Source: Lachnospiraceae bacterium (GTDB taxonomy: Bacteria; Bacillota; Clostridia; Lachnospirales; Lachnospiraceae). From it: a stretch of 64,000 bases of DNA. The notes beneath the pieces are model-generated. The model did not search any database. It had not been told where the DNA came from and saw nothing but the letters and a program-made list of their open reading frames with translations. Position numbers and translations under genes: made by a program. The stretch covers positions 1-64,000 of the forward strand of contig JAQUVX010000009.1 of the NCBI GenBank assembly GCA_028693165.1, read 5' to 3'. Below are positions 17,325 through 26,626 of this stretch, in pieces; positions within the stretch are counted from its first letter, which is position 1, and each line of letters begins with the position of its first letter.

Positions 17325-20300
17325 ATGGTAAATATGAAGCCATTGATTCTGATTGCGGAAGATAATTCTGTTAATAGATCCATTCTGGTGAAAATACTAT
17401 CAGACGAGTATTCCCTTTTGCAGGCGGACGACGGCATCAAGACGCTACGTGCGATCCATAAGTACAGGGATCGCCTGACGGCAGTCATTCTGGATCTCCG
17501 TATGCCGGGAATGAGCGGTGAGGAGATCCTTCAGGAGCTTTCGAAGGATCAGTGCAGTCAGGATCTACCGATTCTGGTGGCGACGGGAGAACAGGATTCG
17601 TTGGTTGAGCATCGGTGTCTGGAGCTTGGTGCATGGGATTTTGTGACGAAACCCTACAACGTGGAGATCATCCGCCTTCGCCTGCACAATATTATTGGCA
17701 GACGGGAGAGTAATCTTCTGAACCGGATCCGTTATATCTCACAGAGGGACAAGCTGACAGGAATTTATAACCGGGATTATTTCCTGGAGCAGACGCAGAT
17801 GATGCGGCAGTACAATCCGGAGGTTCTGTTTGCACTCATTCGAATGGATATTGACCGGTTCCGTCTGTTCAATGCCTCCTTCGGTAAGAAAGCCGGTGAC
17901 GATCTGCTGAAGCGGTTTGCGGCGGCCATCAGAGAGGAGCTGCAAGGGGTAGAGCATTGCACCTATGGGCGGATTGAGTCCGATGTGTTCTGTATCTGCG
18001 CACCTTATGACCGTGAGCGTCTGCTACGGCGTATTCAGGAGGTCTCGGAGCAGGCGCATGGATTTTTTGAAAAATACAGGCTGGAACTGTCCTTTGGAAT
18101 CTACATCATGGACAAGGCGGAGGTTGATATTGAGACAGCCTATTCCTATACCTCGGAGGCAGGCAAAAAGTGTAAGGAGGATGTGCGTCTTACCTATGTC
18201 TTTTATGATGATACGATGCACCACAGACAGATTCGTGAGCGTCAGATCTTAAATGAGATGGAGACGGCAATCCAGGAGCGGCAGTTTCATGTATATCTGC
18301 AGCCCAAATATTCTCTGGCGGAGAATGCTCCGTGCGGTGCGGAGGCGCTGGTTCGCTGGGCTCATCCGGAACACGGACTGATCCCGCCGGGAAATTTCAT
18401 TCCGGTGTTTGAAGAGAATGGGTTTATTGACCGCCTGGATTACTACATGTGGGAGAATGTATGTCAGCTTCTGAGCAAATGGCTGAAGTCCGGCCGTCGG
18501 GTTGATCCCGTGTCGGTCAATGTATCCCGGATCAGTATGTACAACCCCAATGTGGTTCAGGATCTGATCGCACTGGCGGACCGGTATCAGGTTCCCCACG
18601 AGCTTTTGCAGCTGGAAATCACAGAGAGTGCCTACATGTCCAATCCGGAACTGATGAAATACGTGATCGGATGCCTCAGAAATAGCGGCTTCACCATGCT
18701 GATGGATGACTTTGGAAGCGGTTATTCTTCCCTGAATACCTTAAAGGATATCGATATGGATATCCTGAAGATCGACATGAAGTTCCTGCCAAGCGGAGAT
18801 CGGCATGTGAAGTGCGAGAAGATCCTGGCCTCCGTTACCCGTATGGCGGACTGGCTTGGTATGCCGGTCATCGTGGAGGGCGTGGAGACACAGGAACAGC
18901 TGGATTTCCTGATCAGTATTGGCTGTGGATATGTGCAGGGCTATTATTTTGCAAAGCCGATGCCGGTCGAGGAGTATGAGAAGTTCCTTGAATCCAGGTG
19001 CGGCGGAATGCACAGGCAGGAGGTGGATGCGCTGTCTCGTGCGGATGGAGTCGACATGATCTGGTCGGTCGATGAGAAGACGAGCGAGCTTTTGAGAAAG
19101 GTCTCGGTTCCGTTTGCTGTCATGGAATATTCCAGCACCGGCGTGATGGCGCTGCGGATGAATGATGCGTATCACCGGGTGTTTGGCGGTCAGAAGGATC
19201 ATCTGGCACTCCTTGATATGGATGAACGAAACAAATTATATGCGGCAATCGAGGATGCGGTCAGCGATCAGAAGGAGGGAATCTGCGACTGTATGTACCT
19301 GCTGTCCAATGGCCGGTGCAGGTGGTTCCGCATCCACCTTCAGATGATCAGCAGGGTCTCCAACACGATTCTGTTTGGTACGACCTTTATGGATATCACG
19401 ACGGAGCGGGAGCAGGAACGGGAGCTTCTGCATGTGCTGACGGTGCTGAAAAAACCCGAGCAGCGGGATGCTCAGATGATGATCGTGGATGACTCGGAGA
19501 TGAGTATTGAGATTTTGAAGGAGATGTTTGAGAGCGAGTATAAAGTCCTGACTGCGTCCAACGGCCAGGAGGCGATGGAACTCTTAAAAGAGCATTCCGA
19601 TGAACTCTCCATCATTCTTCTGGATATGATGATGCCGGTTATGTCCGGGCAGGAATTCCTGGCCCAGAAGAATCAGATGCCGGAGGCAGCAGGGATTCCG
19701 GTGGTGGTCATTTCCTCCGACAACAGTGAGGATATGCAGATCAATATGCTGCAGTCCGGGGTCAATGACTATGTGACCAAGCCGTTTGTGCCGCAGACTG
19801 TTCAGCGCCGGGTTCGCAATGTGCTGGAGTACAGCAGCCGGTTCCGTAATCTGGTTCACGAATACAAGCAGGCTCTGCTCATAAAGAATACCCAGAGAGA
19901 ACCGCTGAAAAAGGAAGGGTATACCGTGAATGAGATTGACGAAATCCTGGATTTCATGAAACATGTGTTTGATGTTGTCCGGGTCGTGGATCCGGAGACA
20001 ATGAAGGTTCTGGAATTTAAGGAGGACGGGACGGTTGTGACAAATTCCTATTCCTGCTATCAAGTCTGGGGGCGCGAGAAACGGTGTGAGAACTGCACCA
20101 GCCAATGTGCACTGAAGCAGAACTGTATGCTCTCCAAGTTTGAGCTGATCGAGGATGATGTATTTTATGTGATTTCACAGTCGATTCGCGTGTACTTAAG
20201 TGAGACGGAGTCCATCGAGTGTGTGCTGGAGGTGGTGAGTCATATCTCGGAGCATATCAGGGAACCGGAGAGTCGGGTGCAGTCTGTGGAGGAGGCGCTG

Positions 20301-20795
20301 GAGAAGACCAGAAGAAAGATTTATCTGGATCCTCTGACGGAGGCTTATAATCGCCGTTATTACGACGAGATGAAATTCCTTGGAAACGGACTGATCCATG
20401 GACCGGTCAAGCTGGGAATGATTCTGATGGATATGCACCAGTTCAAGCAGTCCAATGATCTGTATGGTCATGCCGAGGGAGACCGGATTCTGATGGAGGT
20501 GTCCGGCGAACTGAGAAGACAGGTGCGGGAACAGGATGCTGTGATCCGCTATGGAGGGGACGAATTTCTGATCCTTTTAAACGGCTGCGAGAAGGAACAG
20601 ATGCAGGCGGCTGTAGAACGGCTGTGGGCGGCGGTTTCCCGCGTCCGTTACGGACCTGACAATGAGATTTGTGCCGAGGCGGATTTCGGATATGTACATA
20701 CGGATGCCTTTGACGGCAATCTGCTTACGCTGCAGGAAATGTTTAAACAGGCCGATCAGCAGATGTATAAAAACAAGCATAAACGCCTTCTTTGA
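17325..20795 (+). CDS. Giant c-di-GMP response regulator: REC-GGDEF*-EAL-PAS-REC-Cys-GGDEF
   Basis: A 1156-residue cytosolic protein. Visible domains are: REC1 (about 1-125, phospho-Asp near 56 in ILDLRMP); a GGDEF fold in which the signature is RIESDVF near 215 and so is probably inactive; an EAL phosphodiesterase (about 300-555; EALVRW near 340, DDFGSGYSSL near 461, EGVET); and a PAS-like segment (about 580-700). These are followed by REC2 (Asp near 767 in LLDMMMP), a cysteine cluster near 910 (CYQVWG, CENC, CALKQNC) and a C-terminal GGDEF with intact YGGDEF near 1075. It could both make and degrade c-di-GMP. It is followed by an HPt protein and is paralogous to the protein at 38491. It has no membrane helix. 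Confidence 0.9.
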   Translation: MVNMKPLILIAEDNSVNRSILVKILSDEYSLLQADDGIKTLRAIHKYRDRLTAVILDLRMPGMSGEEILQELSKDQCSQDLPILVATGEQDSLVEHRCLELGAWDFVTKPYNVEIIRLRLHNIIGRRESNLLNRIRYISQRDKLTGIYNRDYFLEQTQMMRQYNPEVLFALIRMDIDRFRLFNASFGKKAGDDLLKRFAAAIREELQGVEHCTYGRIESDVFCICAPYDRERLLRRIQEVSEQAHGFFEKYRLELSFGIYIMDKAEVDIETAYSYTSEAGKKCKEDVRLTYVFYDDTMHHRQIRERQILNEMETAIQERQFHVYLQPKYSLAENAPCGAEALVRWAHPEHGLIPPGNFIPVFEENGFIDRLDYYMWENVCQLLSKWLKSGRRVDPVSVNVSRISMYNPNVVQDLIALADRYQVPHELLQLEITESAYMSNPELMKYVIGCLRNSGFTMLMDDFGSGYSSLNTLKDIDMDILKIDMKFLPSGDRHVKCEKILASVTRMADWLGMPVIVEGVETQEQLDFLISIGCGYVQGYYFAKPMPVEEYEKFLESRCGGMHRQEVDALSRADGVDMIWSVDEKTSELLRKVSVPFAVMEYSSTGVMALRMNDAYHRVFGGQKDHLALLDMDERNKLYAAIEDAVSDQKEGICDCMYLLSNGRCRWFRIHLQMISRVSNTILFGTTFMDITTEREQERELLHVLTVLKKPEQRDAQMMIVDDSEMSIEILKEMFESEYKVLTASNGQEAMELLKEHSDELSIILLDMMMPVMSGQEFLAQKNQMPEAAGIPVVVISSDNSEDMQINMLQSGVNDYVTKPFVPQTVQRRVRNVLEYSSRFRNLVHEYKQALLIKNTQREPLKKEGYTVNEIDEILDFMKHVFDVVRVVDPETMKVLEFKEDGTVVTNSYSCYQVWGREKRCENCTSQCALKQNCMLSKFELIEDDVFYVISQSIRVYLSETESIECVLEVVSHISEHIREPESRVQSVEEALEKTRRKIYLDPLTEAYNRRYYDEMKFLGNGLIHGPVKLGMILMDMHQFKQSNDLYGHAEGDRILMEVSGELRRQVREQDAVIRYGGDEFLILLNGCEKEQMQAAVERLWAAVSRVRYGPDNEICAEADFGYVHTDAFDGNLLTLQEMFKQADQQMYKNKHKRLL

Positions 20796-20858
20796 CAGAG
20801 GCAGGTGTGCCGCGAAGCGTGTAATCCAGCGTGGCAGAGAAACGAGGAGGATAGGGAT

Positions 20859-21200
20859 ATGAGAACAGAACTGGAACAGTTAAAACAGGCAGGCTGCGAT
20901 ATTGACGGAGCCCTGGAGCGTTTCCTGCAGGATGAGGAATTTTATCTGGAGTGCTATGAACAGGTCATGGCGGATGAAAATTTCGAAGGGCTGGGAGATG
21001 CGCTGAAGGCACATAATGTGGAGCAGGCATTTGACTGTGCCCATGCGCTGAAGGGGGTTATTGCCAATATGGGGCTGACTCCGGTATTCAATCAGCTTGC
21101 AAAGATCGTGGAACCGCTGCGGGCCGGAAAGGACGAAGGGCTTCTGGAGCCTTACCAGAAGCTTCTGGACATACGGGAAGAATTCAGGAAACTGATTTAA
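20859..21200 (+). CDS. HPt phosphotransfer protein
   Basis: A 113-residue, all-helical protein with the HPt motif AHALKGVIANMG; the phosphorylatable histidine is His62. It should shuttle phosphate between a hybrid kinase and REC domains. The ATG at 20859 follows GAGGAGGA; an open frame from 20805 lacks such a site. It lies directly after the giant REC-GGDEF-EAL gene, which has two REC domains but no kinase. The hybrid kinase at 36214 has a REC but no HPt, so this protein is a natural link. Its last 25 codons and terminator are repeated at 31394. Confidence 0.85.
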   Translation: MRTELEQLKQAGCDIDGALERFLQDEEFYLECYEQVMADENFEGLGDALKAHNVEQAFDCAHALKGVIANMGLTPVFNQLAKIVEPLRAGKDEGLLEPYQKLLDIREEFRKLI

Positions 21201-21257
21201 ACCTTGCTGTAAAAGCACGGGAAAAGCTGCCGAATCATAGACTTTAATTAAGTATAT
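21126..21257 (+). repeat. 132-bp direct repeat, copy A (HPt 3' end and terminator)
   Basis: This segment covers the last 25 codons of the HPt gene plus its 3' flank. It recurs without gaps at 31394-31525, with 9 mismatches by my count (about 93% identity). The pair bounds the Fic/D-serine region. Confidence 0.85.
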
Positions 21258-21274
21258 ACCTCGACAGCTTTTTT
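21222..21274 (+). terminator. Terminator after the HPt gene
   Basis: AAAAGCTGCCGA (21222-21233) can pair with TCGACAGCTTTT (21261-21272), one mismatch, followed by more T. The loop is long (about 27 bases) but AT-rich. Confidence 0.6.
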
Positions 21275-21290
21275 ATCATAGGAAATATTA

Positions 21291-22436
21291 TTAAGTGTCT
21301 TTACGCAGTATTTGCAGATATTCGTCATAGGCAAAGGTGCGATTTTTAGACCTCCCTGTTGCCTGTATGAGAATGCCGCAGTTTATCAGTTTCTCAACAG
21401 AGCCGGAAACCGCATTGTAGGACAATCCCAAAGAAGAAGCAGTTTTCTTAATGTCAATGATGGGGTTGGACTCAAGATAAGCAAATACCTTATTCGCAGT
21501 TTTGGCACTCCGCCCAAGGGTTGCTATGACAGCCATATTTTTATCGTGGAGCGCAGTCAGCAGGTCGATGGTTTCAAGCGCATCCTGTGCCGATTCAGCG
21601 ATGGCTTGCAGAAAAAATTTGACCCATTGCTCATAATTGCCTTTAGCACGAACCTCACTCATACGGTCATAGTATTCCACACGGTTTCGTTTGAGAAAAT
21701 AGGAGATGTAAAGCGCCGGGGTAGTCAGCAATTCTTTCTCCATGAGAAAAAGCGTAATAAGAAGCCGTCCCACACGACCATTGCCGTCCAAAAAAGGATG
21801 GATGGTTTCAAACTGGTAATGAATCAGTGCGGCACGAATCAAAATATCCAAATCATCATCCGCATTGATATATTTTTCAAGGTCAGACATGGCCTCGACC
21901 ATATCAGCAGGAGCCGGCGGAATATACCGTGCAGTTTTTAGGGTACTGCCCTGACCGCCAATCCAGTTTTGAGAAGTGCGGAACTCGCCGGGGCTTTTCT
22001 CCTGACCTCTGACACCCTCCATGAGAACTGCATGGACTTCTTTCATCAGTCGGCAGCATAAGGGCAGCGACTTCCGCCGTTCCAATGCAAATTCGGTAGC
22101 CTTGATGTAGTTGACAACATCAGCTACATTCCGATTTGTGTTTTCCTCAAGCAGTGGATCAAGCACATCATCAAGTGTGGCCTGCGTTCCTTCAATCTGT
22201 GAGGACAGCAGGGCTTCTTTTCTGACATACATGGAAACAAACAATGTAACGCTGGGAATACGGGACGCAATGCTCTCCAAGGTTGCAAGCTGCCTGTTTG
22301 CCCGAATCAGCAGATTTACAGTTTCCTGATCCAGCTCAATGGGCGGGACAGGCGGCAGTGGCGCAGGCAGGAAAGATTGATAGCTCATTTCTCCAGTCAG
22401 GTTTGTCTGGAAAGAGCCAGCTCGTTCAGGCATCAT
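21291..22436 (-). CDS. Fic-domain protein (class II) with C-terminal winged helix
   Basis: A 381-residue Fic protein, predicted to AMPylate a target protein. The catalytic motif HPFLDGNGRVGR starts at His213. The self-inhibitory helix motif SSQIEG, an [ST]xxxE[GN] match, lies near residue 80, so it is a class II enzyme kept in check intramolecularly. The C-terminus (about 305-381) reads as a winged-helix DNA-binding domain (IDIKKTASSLGLSYNAVSGSVEKLINCGIL), as in many stand-alone Fic regulators. The start is uncertain by a few codons (GTG 22442, ATG 22436, ATG 22433); GGAG lies 5 bases before 22436. The promoter region holds iterated TGAAATAT motifs. Gene and flanks are more AT-rich than the neighbours. 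Confidence 0.85.
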   Translation of the reverse strand: MMPERAGSFQTNLTGEMSYQSFLPAPLPPVPPIELDQETVNLLIRANRQLATLESIASRIPSVTLFVSMYVRKEALLSSQIEGTQATLDDVLDPLLEENTNRNVADVVNYIKATEFALERRKSLPLCCRLMKEVHAVLMEGVRGQEKSPGEFRTSQNWIGGQGSTLKTARYIPPAPADMVEAMSDLEKYINADDDLDILIRAALIHYQFETIHPFLDGNGRVGRLLITLFLMEKELLTTPALYISYFLKRNRVEYYDRMSEVRAKGNYEQWVKFFLQAIAESAQDALETIDLLTALHDKNMAVIATLGRSAKTANKVFAYLESNPIIDIKKTASSLGLSYNAVSGSVEKLINCGILIQATGRSKNRTFAYDEYLQILRKDT

Positions 22437-22462
22437 AATCACTCCAATCAGGTTTATTTAAC

Positions 22463-22551
22463 ATGAAATATCACTGCTATTATATCATTCATATTTCACG
22501 TTTGCAATCGAAAATGAAATATGAACCGTGAAATCTATCGACATATTTCAC
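22463..22551. promoter_or_regulatory. Iterated ATGAAATAT/ATATTTCAC operator-like cluster upstream of fic
   Basis: Within 90 bases there are five related half-sites: ATGAAATAT (22463), ATATTTCAC (22491), ATGAAATAT (22514), GTGAAAT (22529) and ATATTTCAC (22543), in alternating orientations. They lie just before the fic start. The Fic protein has its own winged helix, so autoregulation is plausible. Confidence 0.5.
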
Positions 22552-22641
22552 TATTCAATTTGAGTATTGCTTTTTGAAAATCAAGAAATTATAATTAAGA
22601 AAAAATAATTTGAGTATTATTCAGGAGAAGGAAGATCAATT

Positions 22642-23083
22642 ATGCCAAGAAAACCAATTCTTGAAGGTGGTAAAAGGGATGAAATTGCGCGAGCAGCATT
22701 GAAGCTGTATTTGACGCCGTATTAGATTTGTTTTTCAACCACTATCAAGAGGATTTTGCATGGATTGTGGAACATGGAAGAAGAAATTCATGTCGCCTGA
22801 TGGAAGATTTTTTGGATATATGGAAATACAAACAAAAGAATTCCGTGAGAAATATGCCCCACAAATGCATCGGACAGCACGTTGGACGATTCGTGAACAT
22901 ACACTGGAAATCATAGAACCTTTTTTGCGGTAAATTGTGGCAATTCAAAGCAAATATTATGGAATCACACCAGCCGTGGAAGAGGATGTGGCGGCACTGT
23001 TTCTGACCTATGGCGTTGGCAGTTCTATTTTACATGAAGATGCAAACAACTTTATGAATCAAAGAACTGAAGATTTGAATTGA
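22642..23083 (+). pseudogene. Broken TetR-family regulator
   Basis: An ATG behind GGAGAAGGAAG starts a typical TetR N-terminus (PRKPILEGGKRDEIARAALKLY), but the frame stops after 27 codons at 22725. Fragments of a plausible TetR C-terminal domain follow in other frames (for example WTIREHTLEIIEPFLR before 22932, and VEEDVAALFLTYGVG from 22976 to 23083). There are therefore several frameshifts or deletions. No functional product is expected. Confidence 0.6.
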
Positions 23084-23102
23084 AAAGGATGTGAAAATTG
23101 AT

Positions 23103-23642
23103 ATGAAAAGATATATAGCCTTGCTGCGGGGCATCAACATAAGCGGAAAAAATAAGATATCGATGACAGAATTGAAATCCTGTTTTGAAGAATTGGGTTA
23201 CGCGGATGTTTTAACACATCTCAACAGTGGTAATGTCATTTTTTCGGTCAATGAAGGTGATGAAATCATGCTTGCAGATATAATCAAAATGATGATAAAA
23301 AAACGGTTTGGCTTAGATATTCCTGTGTTTGTGATTTTACAGGAAACGTTAAAAAGTTTATTGAGTCAAGCTCCCGCTTGGTGGGGAACGGATGACAAAG
23401 AGATATATGACAATTTGATTTTTGTAACGCCTTCCACTACCGCCCCAATAATAGCTGAAAAAATAGGAGAGCCAACGGAAGGGGTGGAGCAGGTATCTGT
23501 TTACGAGAATGTCGTTTTCTGGTCTTTTGACAGAAAGAGATATGCGAAAGCTAATTGGTGGAAAAAAACTGCAAGTGCAGGAATTGGAGAAATGATTACA
23601 ATTAGGACAGCCAATACTTTGAAGAAGATTATTGCAATGTGA
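23103..23642 (+). CDS. DUF1697 family protein
   Basis: A 179-residue protein whose start, KRYIALLRGINISGKNKISMTELKSCFEELGY, and following LNSGNVIFSV segment are diagnostic of DUF1697, a widespread small cytosolic family of unknown function. The C-terminus RTANTLKKIIAM is also typical. The upstream GTG (23091) sits directly on the AAAAGGAT site, so ATG 23103 is favoured. It is AT-rich relative to neighbours and follows a broken TetR gene, consistent with acquired DNA. Family firm, function unknown. Confidence 0.85.
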   Translation: MKRYIALLRGINISGKNKISMTELKSCFEELGYADVLTHLNSGNVIFSVNEGDEIMLADIIKMMIKKRFGLDIPVFVILQETLKSLLSQAPAWWGTDDKEIYDNLIFVTPSTTAPIIAEKIGEPTEGVEQVSVYENVVFWSFDRKRYAKANWWKKTASAGIGEMITIRTANTLKKIIAM

Positions 23643-23933
23643 TATTTGCACAATTATACTCCTTTACAGTGTGGACTTTGCAGAAATTATTAGGTGCTGA
23701 CGCACAAGAATTACTGAAGTCAGCGGGATGCACGGACACTTCCTACCCGTGGAGTGAGACTCCAGTGGAAACAATCGAGGCGATAATGGATGCTGTGCGG
23801 TTCCTTTCTTCCACAATCAGAAATTGTGAAAAGATGCAGGGAAAGTTTGCAAAAGGAACATCACAGCATTGTCTATTTCAAAATCATTGATTGAACATGG
23901 CGGAAATGCAGCAGATTATGCGGTATCACAATC
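23643..23933. other. Decayed intergenic stretch between DUF1697 and the AGCS symporter
   Basis: No intact gene with a convincing ribosome site is visible. An 83-codon frame (23639-23890) ends in KMQGKFAKGTSQHCLF, which reads like the tail of a real protein family, but it lacks a start signal and a recognisable domain. It is probably a gene remnant. Confidence 0.4.
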
Positions 23934-25289
23934 TCAACGCCCGGCAAAAAACTCTGCCGTGGATTTCCTCACCTGCGGACTCATGATCAAAAGTGCCGCC
24001 ACATTGGGAATAATCAGCAGCCCCAGCATACAGTCCTGTATATACCACACCAGATCCACCGTACTCAAGCCTCCTAATAAAATCAGGATCGGAAACAGCA
24101 CCCGGTAAATGGCTGCCCCTTTTGGGCTTTTCAGATACAGAAGACTGACATGCCCAAAATACCACTGACTCATCAGGGAGGTAGCTGCAAATAAGATCAA
24201 ACTGATGGAAACCAGATAGTGAAATCTTGGAAATACCGTTGCAAATGCCGCCGCCGGAAGTGCGGCTGCCGTGGCTCCTTCCAGTGAAACGCCGCTGACC
24301 AGAATCGAAAATCCCGTCGTACTGCAGATGATCATCGTGTCCACAAACACTTCCACAATCCCGTATATTCCCTGCTTCGACGGATGATTCACCTCGGCAG
24401 AAGAATGAATGACAGCCGCAGATCCTTCTCCCGCCTCATTGGAGTAAAGACCTCTCGCCACGCCGTATCGCATGGCCTGTTTCATGGTGAGTCCCATGGC
24501 TGCTCCGGCACCTGCCTGCCAGGAAAAGGCCTGGGTTACAATCAGTTTCATCGTGGGAACCAGCATTTCCACATTGCTTAATACCACCAGAAATCCGCCC
24601 AACACGTAAAATCCTGCCATAAAGGGAACGATTTTCTGTGCGACTTCCGCCAGACGTTTCAATCCCCCTTTGATAATCAGACTCATGGTGACAGCCAGGA
24701 CAACAGCGGTCACAAGAGCCGGAATATGGAAGGCAGACGCAGCTGCGGAAGTGATCGTGTTGGACTGAATCAGAGTTCCTCCTGCATTCTGGCAGAAGAG
24801 GAGAAATGCAGCCACACAGCCAAGAAGCGGGGATTTAAATGCCCTGGCAATATAATACATGGGGCCGCCTATATATCCGCCTTTCCCGTCTTTTTCCCTG
24901 CTGATAATTCCCAGCACAATCTCTCCATATTTCGTTGCCATGCCGAAAAATGCGGCAATCCACATCCACATCAGGGCACCCGGTCCGCCTGATATGAGAG
25001 CGGTGGCAACACCCACGATATTTCCGCTGCCGACGCAGCTTGCGATGGCGGTGTAGAGTGCCTGCAGGGAGGTCAGCCCATTTTTATCAGCATTCTCAGT
25101 TCCATGCTTCTTTACGCTCTGCTTTCTGCCTTTCCCGATCACTTCCCGGAAAATACGGGGGATGGCCCGGAGCTGAATACCGCCGGTGATAACCGTATAG
25201 AACAGCCCGGTTCCAAGAAGCAGCACCAGCATCCATTTGCCCCACAAAAGTCCTGATAGAGTCTCTAAAAAGAGTTCTAGTTTGCCCAT
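23934..25289 (-). CDS. Sodium:alanine/glycine symporter (AGCS family)
   Basis: A 451-residue membrane protein with about 10-11 helices and AGCS hallmarks: an early GGIQLRAIPRIFREV, ALYTAIASCVGSGNIVGVATALISGGPGALMWMW, YIGGPMYY and GLYSNEAGEGSAAVIHSSA. The family takes up alanine, glycine or serine, in some members the D-isomers, with Na+. It is the third gene of a leftward unit: DeoR-type regulator, phosphodiesterase-like enzyme, symporter. The divergent unit encodes D-serine ammonia-lyase, so D-serine or a related amino acid is a reasonable guess for the substrate. A second AGCS protein at 41634 is only a distant relative. Confidence 0.9.
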   Translation of the reverse strand: MGKLELFLETLSGLLWGKWMLVLLLGTGLFYTVITGGIQLRAIPRIFREVIGKGRKQSVKKHGTENADKNGLTSLQALYTAIASCVGSGNIVGVATALISGGPGALMWMWIAAFFGMATKYGEIVLGIISREKDGKGGYIGGPMYYIARAFKSPLLGCVAAFLLFCQNAGGTLIQSNTITSAAASAFHIPALVTAVVLAVTMSLIIKGGLKRLAEVAQKIVPFMAGFYVLGGFLVVLSNVEMLVPTMKLIVTQAFSWQAGAGAAMGLTMKQAMRYGVARGLYSNEAGEGSAAVIHSSAEVNHPSKQGIYGIVEVFVDTMIICSTTGFSILVSGVSLEGATAAALPAAAFATVFPRFHYLVSISLILFAATSLMSQWYFGHVSLLYLKSPKGAAIYRVLFPILILLGGLSTVDLVWYIQDCMLGLLIIPNVAALLIMSPQVRKSTAEFFAGR

Positions 25290-25301
25290 ATGTATTCTCC
25301 G

Positions 25302-26612
25302 TTATTTCAGACAGTTTTTTCCTTCCGCATCAGGAAGTATAAATCCCATGATGGCCGCCAGGGTCGGCGCCACATCAATCAGCTTCATCTCGGACAGCTC
25401 ATGTCCCTTTTCTATGCCGGCGCCTTCCAGCATAAAGGATGCCCTCATCTCCTCAAATTCCTCACTGTACCCATGCTGCGCCTTCTGGTAAACCTTCTCG
25501 GTGCAGTACGGCCCATTCACATTATCCCGGATCTCATACCCTTTTTTGGCAACCAGAACATAGCGGGCCAGAGGGAAACCACCGCGTTTCACTGCACCCT
25601 CCCGATCCAGTACCTCCAAAATACCGCTCTCAGGATCGGAGGCAAGACCTTTCATGATCTCAGCCAGCAGGGCTGCGGCTTCCTGATCCTTCTCGTCATT
25701 CAGACGAATCTCCGACATGCCGCCCGCTCTCTGGGACCAGGCCTTCCAGTCCGTGACGTGTCCGGCCGCATCGGTCTCAATCAGACCGGCCTCCCGGAGC
25801 AGAGTATTGGGGCTGATGTTGTGATGATTGTCGATGGTGCCATGGTCGGAAGCGACACATACGACTATATTGTCGTCGGTCAGCTCGTGTGCCTTTTCGA
25901 TGAGCCGGCCAAGCATCTCGTCGATCTTCTCCAGAGAATGAGCCGCTTCTCTGCTGTAAACGCCCATCTGATGAGCCGTCTCATCAAAGGAGGCAAAGTA
26001 GGCAGACATGAAAAATGGCTGCTCCGGCAGATGACCGGCCAGCTTGTGCTCCAGCATCCACATGGCGGCCTGGAAGCGCTGTTTGTCGCCCGCCTCGGTG
26101 AGGTCCAGTCCTCCGGCATATCTGCCGATCTCCTCCTCCATACTGGCAATCAACCCCTGAGGTTTTGACACAGCATCGAGGAAGAGACTGTCAAGCTCCG
26201 ACCCGTCCCACCAGAATTCCGGTGCAATGTAATCGCCCTTAGCGCCTACGGAAGTGGGAAATGCCACACTGGCCGACACATAACCGGCTTCCTTGGCCCC
26301 TTCCCACAGAGTTTTCACCTGACGGTTTGCAAACCAGTGCCAGGCTCCCAAATGCTCCCCGGTCGGATCAAAAATGCCGTTGTTATAAATCCCGTGGGTG
26401 GCCGGACAGACCCCGGTGATCATACTCTGGTGGCATGGATAAGTAAAGGTTGGAAATACACTTCTCATACCCTTTCGCGCAATACTGCCGCCTTGAACAA
26501 AATACTTCTCAATGTTGGGAAGCTTCACTCCCCGCCGCTCCTGCTCCAACACAAATTCCGGTTTCAGCGCATCCACAGAAATTAATAATACACTTGGTTT
26601 TTCATTTTTCAT
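25302..26612 (-). CDS. Alkaline phosphatase-superfamily phosphodiesterase (NPP-like)
   Basis: A 436-residue protein of the type I phosphodiesterase/nucleotide pyrophosphatase group. Metal ligands and nucleophile are visible: SVDAL near residue 12; the Thr in FPTFTYPCHQSMITG as probable nucleophile; SDHGTIDNHH for the second metal site; and a C-terminal His context. There is no signal peptide, so it is probably cytosolic, unlike many NPPs. It sits 12 bases upstream of the AGCS symporter gene and 14 bases downstream of the DeoR regulator gene. Substrate unknown; within a D-serine locus a serine-containing phosphodiester is an attractive but unproven idea. Confidence 0.8.
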   Translation of the reverse strand: MKNEKPSVLLISVDALKPEFVLEQERRGVKLPNIEKYFVQGGSIARKGMRSVFPTFTYPCHQSMITGVCPATHGIYNNGIFDPTGEHLGAWHWFANRQVKTLWEGAKEAGYVSASVAFPTSVGAKGDYIAPEFWWDGSELDSLFLDAVSKPQGLIASMEEEIGRYAGGLDLTEAGDKQRFQAAMWMLEHKLAGHLPEQPFFMSAYFASFDETAHQMGVYSREAAHSLEKIDEMLGRLIEKAHELTDDNIVVCVASDHGTIDNHHNISPNTLLREAGLIETDAAGHVTDWKAWSQRAGGMSEIRLNDEKDQEAAALLAEIMKGLASDPESGILEVLDREGAVKRGGFPLARYVLVAKKGYEIRDNVNGPYCTEKVYQKAQHGYSEEFEEMRASFMLEGAGIEKGHELSEMKLIDVAPTLAAIMGFILPDAEGKNCLK

Positions 26613-26626
26613 GATTTACGTCTCCT

